This document shows, piece by piece, positions 36,100 to 49,515 of a DNA stretch of 64,000 nt. Position 1 is the first letter of the stretch. Every line of letters begins with the position of its first letter. The stretch spans positions 36,207,291 through 36,271,290 of the forward strand of contig JANCRA010000003.1 of NCBI GenBank assembly GCA_024362935.1, read 5' to 3'. This DNA comes from Setophaga petechia. Taxonomy: Eukaryota; Chordata; Aves; Passeriformes; Parulidae. Both the position numbers and the translations under genes were made by a program. Under the pieces are notes generated by a model. The model made no database searches. It had not been told where the DNA came from and worked only from the letters and a program-made list of their open reading frames with translations.

Positions 36100-36886
36100 C
36101 TGTGACACACATCTTAAGAGTTAACTGAAACAAAGGATAAAAACTGAACAAAACTGTGAGCTTACTTCCTAACATCAGGTATCCAGATGCTCCAAAAGTT
36201 CTATCCAGCCATCTATTCCTATGATCTCCTCTCAAATCAAAATACTTGAGCAGTAAAGTAGCTGAGGGTTTAATATACTGCAGTCATACAAATATTTTAA
36301 TGAAATGTGCTCTGAGACTGAAATCTTCATATATTATGCATCAGCACAGGACTGTTTCCAGGTGTATTTTATGATAAGCTTCCTTATATGCAGACCAAGC
36401 TGGCAGATGAGAGAGGATGAATGCAAGGAAATAAGAATACTTGATGTGTTTTCATAACTTTATATTTGTTATTTATTATTCATTCACTCATTAACGACTA
36501 TGCAGCCAGTTACTCAGAAACAGGTAACATTCCAGATAATTAGATTATAAAACCCACTGCAAACACTGGGCAGTGAATCCTTGCAGGGCATAGCAGTTTG
36601 ATTTGTGGACCCTTTGCTGAATTATCACCATTAACAGAGATGAACATGAACAAGGCACCAAAAGAACAAATTGAATGACTCGCTATGAGCATATTCTCAA
36701 ATCAGATTTGATGTGGAAACAAGACGTTGTTTCAGAGTGTTTTTCAGTGAGAATCTAGAGAAGCTACACAGGTTCAGCTGTCTACTCCAGCTGAGTTGAG
36801 GGCCAGGCTCAGAATCTGCTGGGACACTTTCCCTTAAAGAGAGTTATTTCTTGCATTGGGATGAGAAAATTTTTGTTTGTTTCTGA

Positions 36887-36939
36887 TTCCCTTCCCTTCC
36901 CTTCCCTTCCCTTCCCTTCCCTTCCCTTCCCTTCCCTTC
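36887..36939 (+). repeat. (TTCCC)n microsatellite
   Basis: About ten and a half perfect copies of TTCCC in 53 bases, followed by a short T run. It is a pure pyrimidine/purine mirror repeat, of the kind that can form triplex (H-DNA) structures and is prone to length changes. Confidence 0.95.
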
Positions 36940-37136
36940 TTTTTTAACATGAAGTATTTAAATTTAGGATATTTCTATCCCATCTTATCAGCTCCATATG
37001 GTTCATAAGTACTTCCCCTGGTTAAAATGCAGTGACTGAAAAAACAAATTTTTTCTCTAAATGGGCAGGAACTAATGTGGGTTCTTAATCAAACATGTCT
37101 AGTAAGTGGCAGAAAGCAAACACTGAATTAGATGCA

Positions 37137-37215
37137 GGGGCCAAATTCTGTTCTATAACCTCCTTTCAAATTGCTTCGAGTGTAAAGGGTATGAATGAAG
37201 CAGAGAAGGTGTAAA
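37137..37215. repeat. Possible ancient amniote repeat relic
   Basis: GGGGCCAAATTCTGTTCT and, some 40 bases on, GTGTAAAGG-n-TATGAATGAAGCAGAG recall the start and end of an old dispersed repeat found in birds and reptiles, with GGGCCAAATTCTGCTCTC and GTGTAAA words. It may be the same family as the relic at 14145-14202, in the other orientation. The match is weak. Confidence 0.3.
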
Positions 37216-39047
37216 TTCCCTGTCAAGATCAGATACATATGGGCAAGGTGGAAGTTCTGTTCATTGTCAGTGTTCATCTTAACATGAAAATTTATTTGCT
37301 TCTCCTCAAAGGGCTAAGAGCTGCTGGAAATAATCCAAATACAGAATATTCCTGTGAGTTAGCTTAGCTTTCAGGGAGTATTTTCTGCTCTAGTTCAGGT
37401 CTGATTGATCATACTTTAATTATTAATCAGAGACATTAATTTCTGGCAAGTCTATTATATCAGATTTTAACTGATAGCAAAAGCGAAGTGTAGTCCTAGA
37501 AGTCTTTGAACAGACTTGAGTTTTGCCTTTCTTATCTCATTCCTGGTATGTATATATTGGTAATGATTCCCAAAGTGAAGGGATGTGGCGCAAAGAGAAA
37601 CAGCTGGTGAAGAAAATTAAATAGACTTAGAAGGCAATAGAATAAACTCATAGAAGAAAAATCCATCAAAGACCATTGAAAACAAAGAAACCACCTCTAA
37701 TTCAGGGAGTTTCTGAGCTGCAGACCTATGGGTATTGATCCCCTATAGCTGGTATACGTTACCTGGTGCTCACCTACTCTTACATTCTGCCCTAGGCATC
37801 TGTCTAGGACACTGTTGGCGATACTGATCTGGCTGGACCGTTGTTCTCACTCGTTATAGACATACATATTTTTGTGTGACAAAATGTCAGATTTCACTAG
37901 TATTACTGTGGACATTATTGCTATGGAAACAAACTACTGCAATTTACTGTCTACCCTTTAAAAATACATTAGTGTTGATGCATTTGCATCAAACCTCATA
38001 TAAATTGACCAAAACCTTTTGTACTTTTTTTACACTTCTGTGCAATGATCCAGAAATGAGGAGCTGTCAGGTTTGACCAGTGGCTGGCATTAATGCAGAA
38101 ACATTTTACAAGCTCCATACTGATGAAGCTCTGATATCTGCATAGCGCCTTCAGGGCAAACAATTTGGTTTTTATAGTGCAAGACACAAGAGGCGAAGAC
38201 TCCAGGGCTGTTCAGCCCAGAACCTGTTTCCTCTCCTCAGGAGCCGCCAGGAAGAGGCAGACCATGAGTTCTCCAGAAGAAGTTCTTGTTACCACCCCAG
38301 CAGCTATTTCACAGCTGACACTGTGGTTCTGTGCTGGGAATGCTACTGCATGGAAGAAGTTCCCATCTAATGATATCAACTGTCTCTACAAGTCTTTGGT
38401 CCCACCATTTCCAATGGGATTATGGCAGGCATAGATTTCCTCTATAGAGTTTGTGCTGAAGGTACCATTAACTCAAATATTTATTTCAGATATTCCTCCC
38501 AAACCTTCTATGCCTGCTAAAGGCTGTCCCAGAGCTCAGGGTCACTACCTTTGTATCTTGTAAGTCCTTAAGGAGACACTTTGAGGTGTGGAACTTTTTC
38601 CAGTGAGATTGCTGTGGTACACATACATCCTCCTGTGCACGTGAAAAAACAGGCATCACCTCTTCTCCCCCTAACTGATTAATGGTGAGGATACATTATC
38701 AGAGCTAATAGAAGTCAAATGAAGAAAGCTAGTCAAGTGAAACCGTGTAAATTGGTTCCTGTGCTTTTTCCATCTCTTCTAATACCTAATGCCAGGAATT
38801 TTCATTTGTGTCCAGCCAGAGAAAAAAGGGAAAGGATTAGAAAGTAAATAACTCCCACATCTGCACTAGGGGAGCAGTCAGCTGTTTCATTGCCCCATTT
38901 ATTAGCAGGACAAAAATGTAAATTTACATCACAGAATTTTTTATCCTGTACAACCTGTCATTTTTCTTGGAAAAGTAGATGTGCATAGTAGCCTTTCACC
39001 TGTATGTCCACACCAGTATGTCTATGCACCTTTATTATTGTCTTCTC
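37216..39047. other. Non-coding DNA, no gene seen
   Basis: Unique sequence. An acceptor-like CCTGTTTCCTCTCCTCAG (about 38223-38240) precedes an 89-codon plus frame (38165-38434) with an in-frame ATG, but no donor or partner exon is evident and the peptide is not recognised. The palindrome TTGATGCA-TT-TGCATCAA (37975-37992) contains an octamer-like ATTTGCAT. Confidence 0.6.
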
Positions 39048-39074
39048 TGACCTCTATGACCTTTACCTAGGTCA
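39048..39074. promoter_or_regulatory. Cluster of three nuclear-receptor half-sites (DR3 + ER6)
   Basis: Three perfect AGGTCA hexamers lie within 27 bases: TGACCT (39048-39053), TGACCT (39057-39062) and AGGTCA (39069-39074). The first two form a direct repeat with a 3-base spacer, the arrangement preferred by the vitamin D receptor/RXR. The second and third form an everted repeat with a 6-base spacer, known for VDR and for PXR/CAR-type receptors. The middle site on the minus strand reads AAAGGTCA, a monomer site of NR4A/ROR type. Binding is inferred, not shown. Confidence 0.4.
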
Positions 39075-41115
39075 AATTATCAGTTTTCAATAGGAATTTT
39101 GCTACAAAGAGCAGGCTAGTTTTGGTCTGATGCTGTTAGATGTCCCATTTTACCATTTTGGTTTTCGTTTAAAATTCCTACCATAAAATTCTGCTTTAGA
39201 GCCAGGTGGTGAGTCCTGTAAGCATAGTCCAGGGGGTGGTGTTCTGAAGACCTAGTTCTAAGACCTGCTGAGAAGATGCTGGGAGGTACACTCTGTCTAG
39301 CTTTCCATCAGCCATTGCCAAGGACTAGAGCCAGTGGGAAAGCTTATAGGGGAAAGCTGCATAGATTGGAGCAGATCATAGGCTGATACTGTCCACCTGT
39401 TTTCCATGTTGATTTCCCCTTCTGTCTCATTATCTCTTACTTATCTACCACACAAATGAATTTTAAAAATCTATAATTGCCATTAAATTTCTGCCACAAA
39501 AATATGCAATACTGGAAAAATAATATGAAATGAAATGAAAATATGCAAAAGTGGAAACTATCGGTCTGCTGGAACAGAACAGAAAATTATACTGATCTTT
39601 GCAGCCCTGCTGCTCCCAAGGATAATTTTGAGAAGCTGGGGAGATTTGCTGTACCAATGAGCATTCAGAGGGGCCTGATGTCTGTTTTCCTCTGAGACTC
39701 TTTCCATGCCCTGGGCTGTTCCCATGCTTTGATATCATAACACCTTCTGTAAGACATGCTGCAGGCACCTGGGAATGCAGGGTTGCTCCTCTGGATGGGA
39801 GTGAGAAATGTGCAGGGAGATAAAGAGCAAACTCATTTCCTATGCATAGAAAGATGAAATTTCTCTGCATGCACATAGCTTATTGTCCCTGCAGTGGCTC
39901 TCTCTCTCTCTTTGCTTCTGTCACCCTGGTGATGGTTATCTCCCAACACTGGTAGTCAAGGTAATCTCTCCACCTTGACATAGACTTTGATTCAGTAAGC
40001 CTATCTGTGTAACAGCTGTTGTGACAGAGCACAGAGTCTCAGGATTTTCTTACTTGAAAGCCAGACATATTGTCTGTTTTCTTTATCTTCTTTTCTCTTT
40101 CAGTTTTAGAAGGACTACATTAACAAAACAAATGATATAAACAGTCTGGAATGTCTTTTCTCCTTTCTCCCTTCTCTCTCTGTATTGATTATTTGAAAGT
40201 AATGCAAAGACAATTTCCATGCATAATATTGTTATGCATATCTTTCCTTTTCCCCAGTTAAAGAGTATTAAATTAAATGTGTCAAGCTGTAGGACATTGT
40301 AATCAAACATTGTGAGCACAACAGGTTTTGTCTTCTTGTTTGAATAACATTTTTCTCATTATTTTTCAGCTTGAATCCTTGGAAGACTGTAGAATCAGTT
40401 TCATTCTTTGTGTTCTCTTTTTGAAGTTTTATTTAACATCCTTCTAAATAAAAAAGCCAGTGACCACACTTGAGTCATCAACAGCAAACTTTTCAACTAG
40501 CAAATGATCAGTGTGAAGCTCTGAATTAATAAGCAAAATGAATGCATTAAATCACAAAATATATCTAATTCTGTATCTGACAAGCAACTATACCTCTTAC
40601 TGAACAGTAAACCTATGTCTGAATAGCAACAAGCCCAGAGGAACCTGACCCAGATTTATATCTTTTATTACTACAGCAGAAATTATATGGTAATAATAAT
40701 ATTATCAATGCACTCCCTTTCTCAGCAGTTCTGAGTACCCCAGATACATGATTGCATACAAATGCCTAAAAACAGCATTCCAATAACAAACTACTTTATG
40801 TTCTATACCATTCCTGATTATCTCTACTGTTATTTTTTTTCTATGTATATATTCTATTTGTTAATAACAGTGGGAATGAACTTATGAGCTGTTCACAAAC
40901 TTCATTATCCTCTGGGAAGTAATCAAGGCACATCATTGCAACCAAGCTTTTTCTTAACTGTGGTCCATGGTTGTGAGAATCACATACATCAGATTAAAAA
41001 CAATGGTCAGTGATGGTTTGATGTCAATACAGGTGTTACACAAAATAACCAATGCCCAATTTTTTTGTGACTGTGAGATTTTCTACATGAGATTTGATGG
41101 CAATCACAAATGTGA
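39075..41115. other. Non-coding DNA, no gene seen
   Basis: Unique sequence with a short (CT)7 run at 39898-39911 and a pyrimidine-rich patch near 40140-40182. A 137-codon minus-strand frame (39463-39876) has no recognisable domain. A very good acceptor-like tract ends in TTTCAG near 40104, but no exon follows that I can defend. Confidence 0.6.
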
Positions 41116-41134
41116 TTCAGTTTAATAAACTGAA
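41116..41134. repeat. Perfect 9-base inverted repeat, 1-base spacer
   Basis: TTCAGTTTA-A-TAAACTGAA. Each arm also contains a forkhead-like TAAAC word. It may be a dimeric protein site or chance. Confidence 0.5.
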
Positions 41135-44100
41135 CTATTTTTAGAAAATGAAACACTATCTCAGTACGGCTCAGCTAGAATTGCTGCATAATTTCATCTA
41201 CACAGCTAAAGTGGCAATGTTGTCCATCTACTGCTAACAGCCCAAGTGATCCAGTAAATACAGAAAATGAAATAGCCTCTATTTGCATGGCAGTATAATA
41301 CCATTTTGTCCTGTTCTATAATTCCGTATCTCTCGGAATCTCTTTTTGTTTCCTCCAATAAAAAGCATGAAACAAGAAATGCTGAAAATTATGACTGGGA
41401 GCTATAAAGCCAGCTGATCTCTCAAAGAATGCTGCCATTACTTCTTTGTTTGGGTCAGTACTGGACAGTCCTGACTGTTAAACACCAGCTCACTTATCCT
41501 TCACAGGACTAAAATAATATTTCACACCATACTTACTAAATTCCAAAAGAAACTGCTACTCCTTTATGATCTAGCTGTTTTATTTTTAACTATGAAGCTC
41601 CAATATTGATATGAACAATGTGTAATGCTGGTGCGAACAGCATTGTCCTTTCAGACATTAACTAAAAGTGGTTTAGAAATCCATCAGTCATACAAGTCTC
41701 ACTTTATTGCTGAGCAAAGTGCACCATAACAAATGGTGGTGAGCAGACCAAAACCACAAAAAGGAATAAATGTCCAAGCTGAAGTTAGATTGGAAGAGAG
41801 AGACCTATCCTTACAAACTTGTGCTTATTTTAAAATATAACATTGCCTCAGGCCTGGGACATGTATAGGAACTCACAGATCTCTGTGACTAAGGGCTGCA
41901 ATGTCATGTGCACTACATGCAGAGTAATATCTTCATTTCTGCGTCAAAGGAAAAGGAAAGCTTTCAAATGTTTAGCAAAAAAATTGTCTGGACACAGTAA
42001 GAAATATCCCTCTAGCCGTCATTTAACTTTAGTGAAATGCTCCTATTATTTCCAAAATTAATCAGAACAAAGCTCTTCTTTGTTCTTTTGAGGACAATGT
42101 CTTTATAGCAATTCATCACAGCAGCCATGAAATCTTGATGACAAATCCATAAACCCTGAAAAACATTGTAGGGAAAGTAATCTTCTAATTTAAACATGAT
42201 CTAGTTTTGTTCTTATTATAACAAACAAATGAGGAGTAATTTTCTGAGTAACGTGCACATCTATATAGTGTGTGACTTGGAGTGTACACATCTAAAAATC
42301 TCCAAACCCTCAGCAGTTTAATTCCCTTGTGTAGCTGGCCCAACCCTGTCTCTCTGCTACTCCTGTGCCAATTCACCCACTGGACTGTCTAGTCCTGCAC
42401 ATGCTACTGAGCTTAGTAGCAACAACATTTGTCATGTCCTGACCTCATCATGATATAAAACTAAGGGTTCACCTTGCAAGAGTAAAATATGCATCTTCCA
42501 GTTATTTTCTTACAGTCCTACCACCAGCTGTTCTAGCATATCTGAGCTTTATTATTTTATTTTTTTGCTAGCTAACAGAGTCAGTATTTAATCAAATCAA
42601 TATTTTATTTTCCATCTGAAAATATTTTGCTTTTCAATAGCAATTCCTGTTTCTAGAAATTTCAGTTTTAGATGTCCTGATTTCAAACAGTCCCATAACC
42701 TTCTGGAATGGTGATTGTTTTATTATAGTTTCTTTTTGCATGGAGAAGTTAGGCACAAATGCTTTAAACTAGTTTGTCAGTATAAAAAGTTACACTGTTA
42801 ATAAATCAAGGCTGGAAGTCAGAAGACTTCAGGCTTTTTATTGAGCTATTTCAGCCTATGAACTGGCAAAACACATCAATAAAAACATCACAAATAATTT
42901 CTGGAATGCCCCTCTACCGCTATCTTACACAGTGTTAGGCTTTAGAAACTCCAGTTGTGTAAACCAGACTTTCATGCAGCTCCAATAATGTCACCCAGCT
43001 GAAGTCCAGTATTTATAAAATTGAATTAACACTATATTAACAATATATTATTTCTGTGAAATCTAATGAGTGTCACCAATATTTAAAAACTAGAATTACT
43101 TTTTTCAAGGTTAATTCCATCTATTACTGGATATTTTAACCGCCTCAGGAGCCCAAGAAGAAGCACTCATAAATTTGTGACTGGTATACAAACCTTTACC
43201 TTTTGGTAAGGTCTGATTAAAGTATTTTTAAAAAATGAAAACAAAACAAAACAAATCCACAATATATCTATCATCAAGTTCATCCCCATCTTTTTTACCC
43301 TCTCATAATGTCCATTCTTCAGTGCCTGTGCTAGTTTGTTAGACTGGCCAGGTAATGCTTGTAGCCATCCTGCACCTCCTTCAGCAGACAAACTGGGTGC
43401 CCAGAGCCCCACAGCTCCTCTGCCAGGCAGTTCGGGGGGACAGTTGCATCAAACAAACAAAAAAACTTTCTAGACCAAAACAGTCCACAAATGATGACAG
43501 ATCCGAATTTGTCAGAAGCCTTTCTAATGCCTTAGCCAGCTTGAGCAGAGAAAAGCACTTTTTCTTCTAAACTAACCAGTATCACAACTATCTTCTGCCC
43601 AGTTCTATGTCCCTGCTGAGTAACACCCTTATGACTTATAGGAAGATACAGCGACATATAAATTAGTATTTGTAAAACTCCTTTCCATGGCATCCTTCTG
43701 TCAATTCTCTCTTATTTATCATTGTAACCTATGTCCGTGCACAAGAGAACAAACAAGGACATGACTGATATATACTACATTCAGAGAAACTTGAAGTAAC
43801 TGTAAAAATCTAGCAGTTTTCTGAAACTGAAACATTCAAAAGAAGTGATTTGGTTTCTACAGAGTTGTAATGTGACCAGGCTACTCTCAGATCTTCAGTC
43901 TGGTGCCTTGGGATCTGAACACCTCAGCATCCCATCTGCTGGGCTGATCAGAGTTGGGCGTCCAAACAGCCTGGCATCCAACCCTCAGCTGCTTGTCAGT
44001 CTGGGCTCCCAACTTCTGGGACAGCCAAACCCACAGAGCACTTCCACAGGTTGCACACCCCAGGGAATCTGTGCTGTAAAGACCATGTGAGTCATTTACC

Positions 44101-47100
44101 AGAGAATTAAAACAAGTTGGATTTTTGTCCTGAATCAACCCCAAATCACATTTCAAAGTACTGTCTGTGAAGTGGAATCCTACATCTCTGCAAATCTCAT
44201 GAATTGTGTTATTAACAGCAAAGAAACACAGTACATGCAATTTTTAGTAGACCATCATGAAACACCCAACCCTCCTTCCCCCCACCCCGCCAATTGCCAG
44301 CTATTTCAAAGCTTTTATTTCACATTATAGTAAAAGATATCTATAAAATGCTTTCTCAACATAAATGGATAGAAGAAAACCAATACTTTACAAATACAAA
44401 GACCTTCCATCTTACTATTATAGGCACTCTTGGATTTAGCCTACATACCTTAAGGTATTTGACAAATTTAACTTGGCTGTAGCAATGAGCTACACAGAAC
44501 TAGAATTGATTTATCCAATATGACATAAGAAATCTTGAAAAGAGACAAGCCAAGAATCCAGATCTTCAGAATTCTCATCCTATGACTTATCCATGCATTT
44601 GCTGTCACTCTGTATTTCTTTACATGGGTTGCAAGGTTTGAAATTTATGCAAAATGAGTGGAGATATGCTAGTTTGTGCTCCCTTTACTGTCAGAGAAGA
44701 CAGTGTTGGAAATACTTTGGTAGGCCATATAAGGTGTAATGGATTGCTCTTTGCAAATCAAGTTGTCAGCTGACAGGGCACCTTTTCATCCGCTGCAGTT
44801 CCAACATCAATTTACAAAGCAATAGTTTATACTAAGAATTGTCAAAATCATTAAAAAGAGAGTTTTCACAACCTGACACAAGATACAGGCACTTTCAGTA
44901 GTAAGTGATGTCTGAAGTCAGTAATAAACACTGGTATATTTTATGTGTTCTCTGTTACTTTAGCTGAGTCAAACAGATATTTGAAGTGCATGCTATGATC
45001 TCCTGAGGTGAAGGAATTACATAATTTCCAAAGATGAAAAAGGGGCGTATTCTATAAGACCTGAATGTGTTTGCAGTGCTAGCAATTCAACAAGAAAAAA
45101 ACAGAATGTAAGTTTGGTGTTCTGGTAAAAGGCTGAAGAAGTTGCTCTTGAGTACATTGCTATTCACCACACAATAAAGACAAGGTCATACTATCAGTGG
45201 TTTTTGGCTTTTGAATTCTAAAGGGTCTTTTTCAGGAGGCAAAAGGAACCAGCCTGGCAGTTCTGAACACTGAACACCTTTGTAAAAAAGCTTCATCCAC
45301 ACACTCCTGCCAACGTGTGCCTTCAACGCCAGGCAGTGAATAGAATAGCCATAGAGCCCATAGTACCTCTCTGCCTGGAGGTGCTCGCTCTGCATCAGAG
45401 ATGAGGAAGGTCTACAGAGAGAAATGTGTGTGGTAGTGCCACTGCTCAGACTTCTCTGAACATAAACAATGGACATCAGTCTTCAGGGCTGTCAGCCTAC
45501 CATTCAAGCTGGCATTAAACTCACTTTTTAAAAGAACATACTGATTGATAGAAGAGTTTAACAAGGACAAAACCAGGACTCTGGATAACCTAAATGTGTG
45601 AAAAGAACAGAGGACATGTTCTTTTTCAAGAGTTTACTTCAGAGTCTAAAAGACTAATAGCAAATGGATGAAAGCAGGGAATTCACCAAAGGATATTTTC
45701 AATGTTTTTTGGTGTCACAGAGCTTCAATAATAAAGGAGATGGTTAAGCTTGCATGAAAACAACAAAAGGGAAAACTTTAAAAACTGTAAGGAGAGGTGG
45801 TCATGTAAAGTTAGAGTATCCTAAAGTTAATTGTATCCTTTCTCAAAGCCTACAGCGCTTTCCCCAAGGAAAAGTTATGGCTAGTCTAAGTACTTCAGAT
45901 TTCTGTGCTATAAGAAAGAGGATATCAGGATCAAGTTTTTTATAAAATAATAATCTATAAGGCAATCTGTGACTTGATTCAGTAAAGCATGTTTTTATTG
46001 CACAGTCAAAAGAAAATTCTTGAATTGTGGTCATAGACAACTTGCTAAAGCCTTACAAATGGAAAAGATGGATTTCTAAATTTTCAAGATGTTGAAGAGT
46101 GATGGAAAAGAAGGAGCAATGGTGAAGTTATCTGAAAAATGGCTGTTAAATTTTAAAGTATCAGGAGCTACAAAAGTAGAAGCAACTGCAGCACAGAGGA
46201 GTAATGGGAAGGGTGAAGAATGAGGGTTTTTTAAAAAAAAACAGCAGCTGCCTTTACTTTGTGGTTAATCTGGAGATGAGAAAAATGATCAGCTCTTAGA
46301 GATCTGTGCTTCTAATACAGAAGCTATGAGATTGGTTAACATCACCGGTGAAATCTTGTTCTACTTTGATAAAATCTTAAATGAAAAGACCAAACCAAAC
46401 TAAAATCTCAGTTCCTATTAAACCAGGTTAAACATGACCCCTAAGGTGTCTTCTTGTTAAGATCACTAAATTCATTACTACATTTCCTCATACTGTCTGA
46501 AAGTTCTGGTAATCATAAATGAGAAGACTAGGAACAGGAGCAGAGTTGATATCAGATTAAAACTATAAAGCCTCTCCATAAGATTGTCAAGGATAGTCCT
46601 TTTCAAGTACATGACGTTTCTCTATTTTTTTTCTTCTTATGACTGTTTGTATCATAGTAGCATTTACTGGATAGAGTGAAGGGTGAGCTGCATGCTCCTA
46701 GCTGTGTTTAGAAATAGAAAGAGAGAGCTGGTATCCTAGAGAGCTTTTCCATTCAGTAGGTAAGAAGTATGAGGAAGAAAATCTCAAAGGATTAAAGACT
46801 GGGATGGTTAATCCTCCCTTTTTGCCCAACATATGGCTCCAGAATAGTTCATGTATATTGGGAAGATTCTGAGATCCAGAGTTGTAAATGGCTAGGAGTA
46901 TGTACCTTGTTTCTAATTAATTGAAAAATTCAATTCAAATATTGTAATTTCCTTTTGAAATGTAAGAACTGTATTAAAACCTCAATGAGAAAATCACTTT
47001 AATCAAACGGATTATGCTATTCATGCACAACTCTAATTTTGTGGTTAATGCAGTCTCCCTAGCTGTCTCCATGTAATCTCCCCAGTCTGTCCCCATGGGA

Positions 47101-49450
47101 AATTTCTAAGTGTTCTCAGCCTGCACTTCAGTAAGCAGGTAATATCAAAAGAAGAGACTCAAGAATGGGATCAGCAAAGTTTGCTTTTGTGCACCGTCAG
47201 CTATTGCCTGTAGCAACACTAAGTTAGGTTTAACAGGAGAAGTAATGTTCTTGAGCAAAAGCTAATTTCTGGAGGTCAAAACAGACAGGAGAGCTCCACT
47301 TTTTTCACTGTTAAGAAAATGAAACACTTTAGTGGTTGTTTGAGTCAGTGGAGGATGACAGATACAAATCTTTAAATGGCATTACTTTTTGTTCTGAAAG
47401 AGGCAGCAGAGACACAAATACACTGGTATTTCCTTGTTATATGGAGGTAACAACAATAGCCTTGCATCAAAGATTCTCCCTCATTGCTGCAAAGAGATTT
47501 TTTGCTAAAGTCAAAGCAAGTACATTTGGTTTAAATTTCCACAATACTGAAATCTGATTCTGAAAAATAACAGATCATTCTAATTCAAATATGTGTAAAA
47601 TTAAACTTATTGCTACTAATGTATCAAAAAATCAGTCCACCCTGTCAAATCTATATGTCTTGAGCTTCTAACATATTTAAATATTCTTTTTAATTTTTGT
47701 TTTTTCGCCCTTTCTTTTCACTTGAACTAGTTTGTTGGATGTTTCAAGTTCCATGGGTGATGTGCTCATTCTTTAAGTCCCTGGGTATGCGCAGGCATGC
47801 AGAGGTTACTAGAGACCTTCAACACTGTCAAGCTGTTGCAGAGAAAAGACTGCTTGGTTACAGAACTGTGAGTGTGGAGACATCTTCATCTGTGGCACAA
47901 CAGGCTTCAGTGTTTGATGCAAAGCTGGAGATATGAAATAGAGGGATAAAGGAGAAATGGAATGAAAAAAAGAAGTAGTGGCAAGATAAACGCCCCTTTC
48001 TTCTCTTAGAATACGAATAACTGTTTGCCTTTGGATTCTAAGGGTTATTGAAATAAAGTAATTTGAAACCATGAGTTCTTTGCTGCATTAATGCCTGTCT
48101 GACAGATCCTGGCATTAGTGGAATTTACTGATATCCAGAAATATGTAAAGAAGATTTAACTACAGGAAACAACTACTGTAAAATAAATTTTTGTCCCAGC
48201 CAAAGTAGAGACCTGCTTTGTGATCTGGTGATATTGTGCTAAAGTGGCCAACTAATAATGTTATGTACAGGTGCCTACTGAATGTAACCTGCAGCTGTAA
48301 TGTAACCAGAGCAGATCAGATCTGGGAGTACATGGATGTACAGAGCTGATAGCACACAAAGAAATTTGTCTCTTTGTTGCATATGAATGTCTGTAAAAGA
48401 CAAACCTTAACAATGCATTTTCCAGCAGTTGAAAGCAATAGATATTCACTTTTCAATACCAAGATCCTCAACTGAAGTCTTAGTGTACTTAGGAATTTCA
48501 ACATGTAAATTATCTCTCCTCCTCCTGTGGGAACCACCTTACATTTTGCAGGACCTCCCTGCAAAGACCTTTAACAGGCTTTTCACTGTGTCCTGGGGCA
48601 CACCCGGAGGAGTTCAGGGGCTCAAAAAGGGTCTTTAAGGGGTGATAGGGACAGTGCGTGACCTGCAGCACTGAAACACTCCTTATGCTTCTCAAGTGTC
48701 AATGCATATTTGCTGACATTCAAAAATGAGCTTTTTTATAATGAGGGATTCTTTTTGAAACTACAATGAAATAAAGATTCTTTAGAAACAGGAGATACTG
48801 GAAGAAACTTGCATTACCAATGACAGAACTTACTACAGTTATTCTGATGCAAATTCTTCTCCTGTGCCACAAAATCAGGGACAATAAATCTGCATTCTCT
48901 ACATTAGATTGTTACACTGCTTTTTACAGAGATTTTCTTCCACAGTATAAATCCAGTATAATGTTTTAAGATTAGCAAAGTTACTTAACAGATTGTTCTA
49001 GTGGCACATTTATTACTACTATATATAATGAAGATTTAACTGTGTAGTAACTATAATATCTTTATATTTAGCATAAGGAAAAAGGACTCTCCTCCCTAAC
49101 AAAACACACGAACAAGTGAAGTTTAGAGTGTATGCCCATTGCCTTGAAGGATGAATATTATATCCAAATAGTCTTTAAACATATACTGGAAGTTTATAAA
49201 CCAGTTAACAGTGCTCTAATTCACAGAATGAAAAACCCACATCTATCATTTGTTTCAGATGCAAGAAAATAATAAAAAGAATCATAAACATCTGCCTGCT
49301 ACCTAGCAGGGAGGCTGAAGAATTCCTGTCCTGATGCTAGGCAACCCTAAAGGAAGAAAGCACTGACTTGGAACACAGTCCTTTCAAAAATAGTGTTACA
49401 GCAGAATCCCACCTGTACTTTCAAATCTGTCACAGCTTTCTAAAGCCACT
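41135..49450. other. Non-coding DNA, no gene seen
   Basis: Unique, AT-rich sequence, with only small palindromes such as TGTCAGCTGACA (44764-44775) and a short AAAAC-type run near 43237-43255. The best frames are 117 codons (43887-44240, -) and 96 codons (45186-45476, -). The first is overlapped by an 81-codon plus-strand frame in a locally GC-richer patch. None has a recognisable product. Nothing resembling CR1, an LTR or an RNA gene was found. Confidence 0.6.
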
Positions 49451-49515
49451 GTGTGACTTGTCTATGACAGCACAAAAATAAGCAGTGACAGATAGGAACT
49501 CTTCATTTAAGAACA
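49451..49515 (+). mobile_element. Possible MIR-like SINE relic
   Basis: GTGTGACTTGTC, then ATAAGCAGTGACAGATAGGA and ACTC, follows the order of the MIR 3' part (GTGACTTGCCCAAGGTCACAC, then AGTGGCAGAGCTGGGACTC). It is short and diverged, so only tentative. Confidence 0.35.

Noticed and set aside
38165..38434. 89-codon ORF preceded by a strong acceptor-like tract, as a terminal exon
   Set aside because: No upstream donor or exon, no recognised peptide and no clear polyadenylation context. The tract is one of many such sites in the window.
39463..39876. 137-codon minus-strand ORF as a gene
   Set aside because: No recognisable domain or splice context; composition is like the surrounding DNA.
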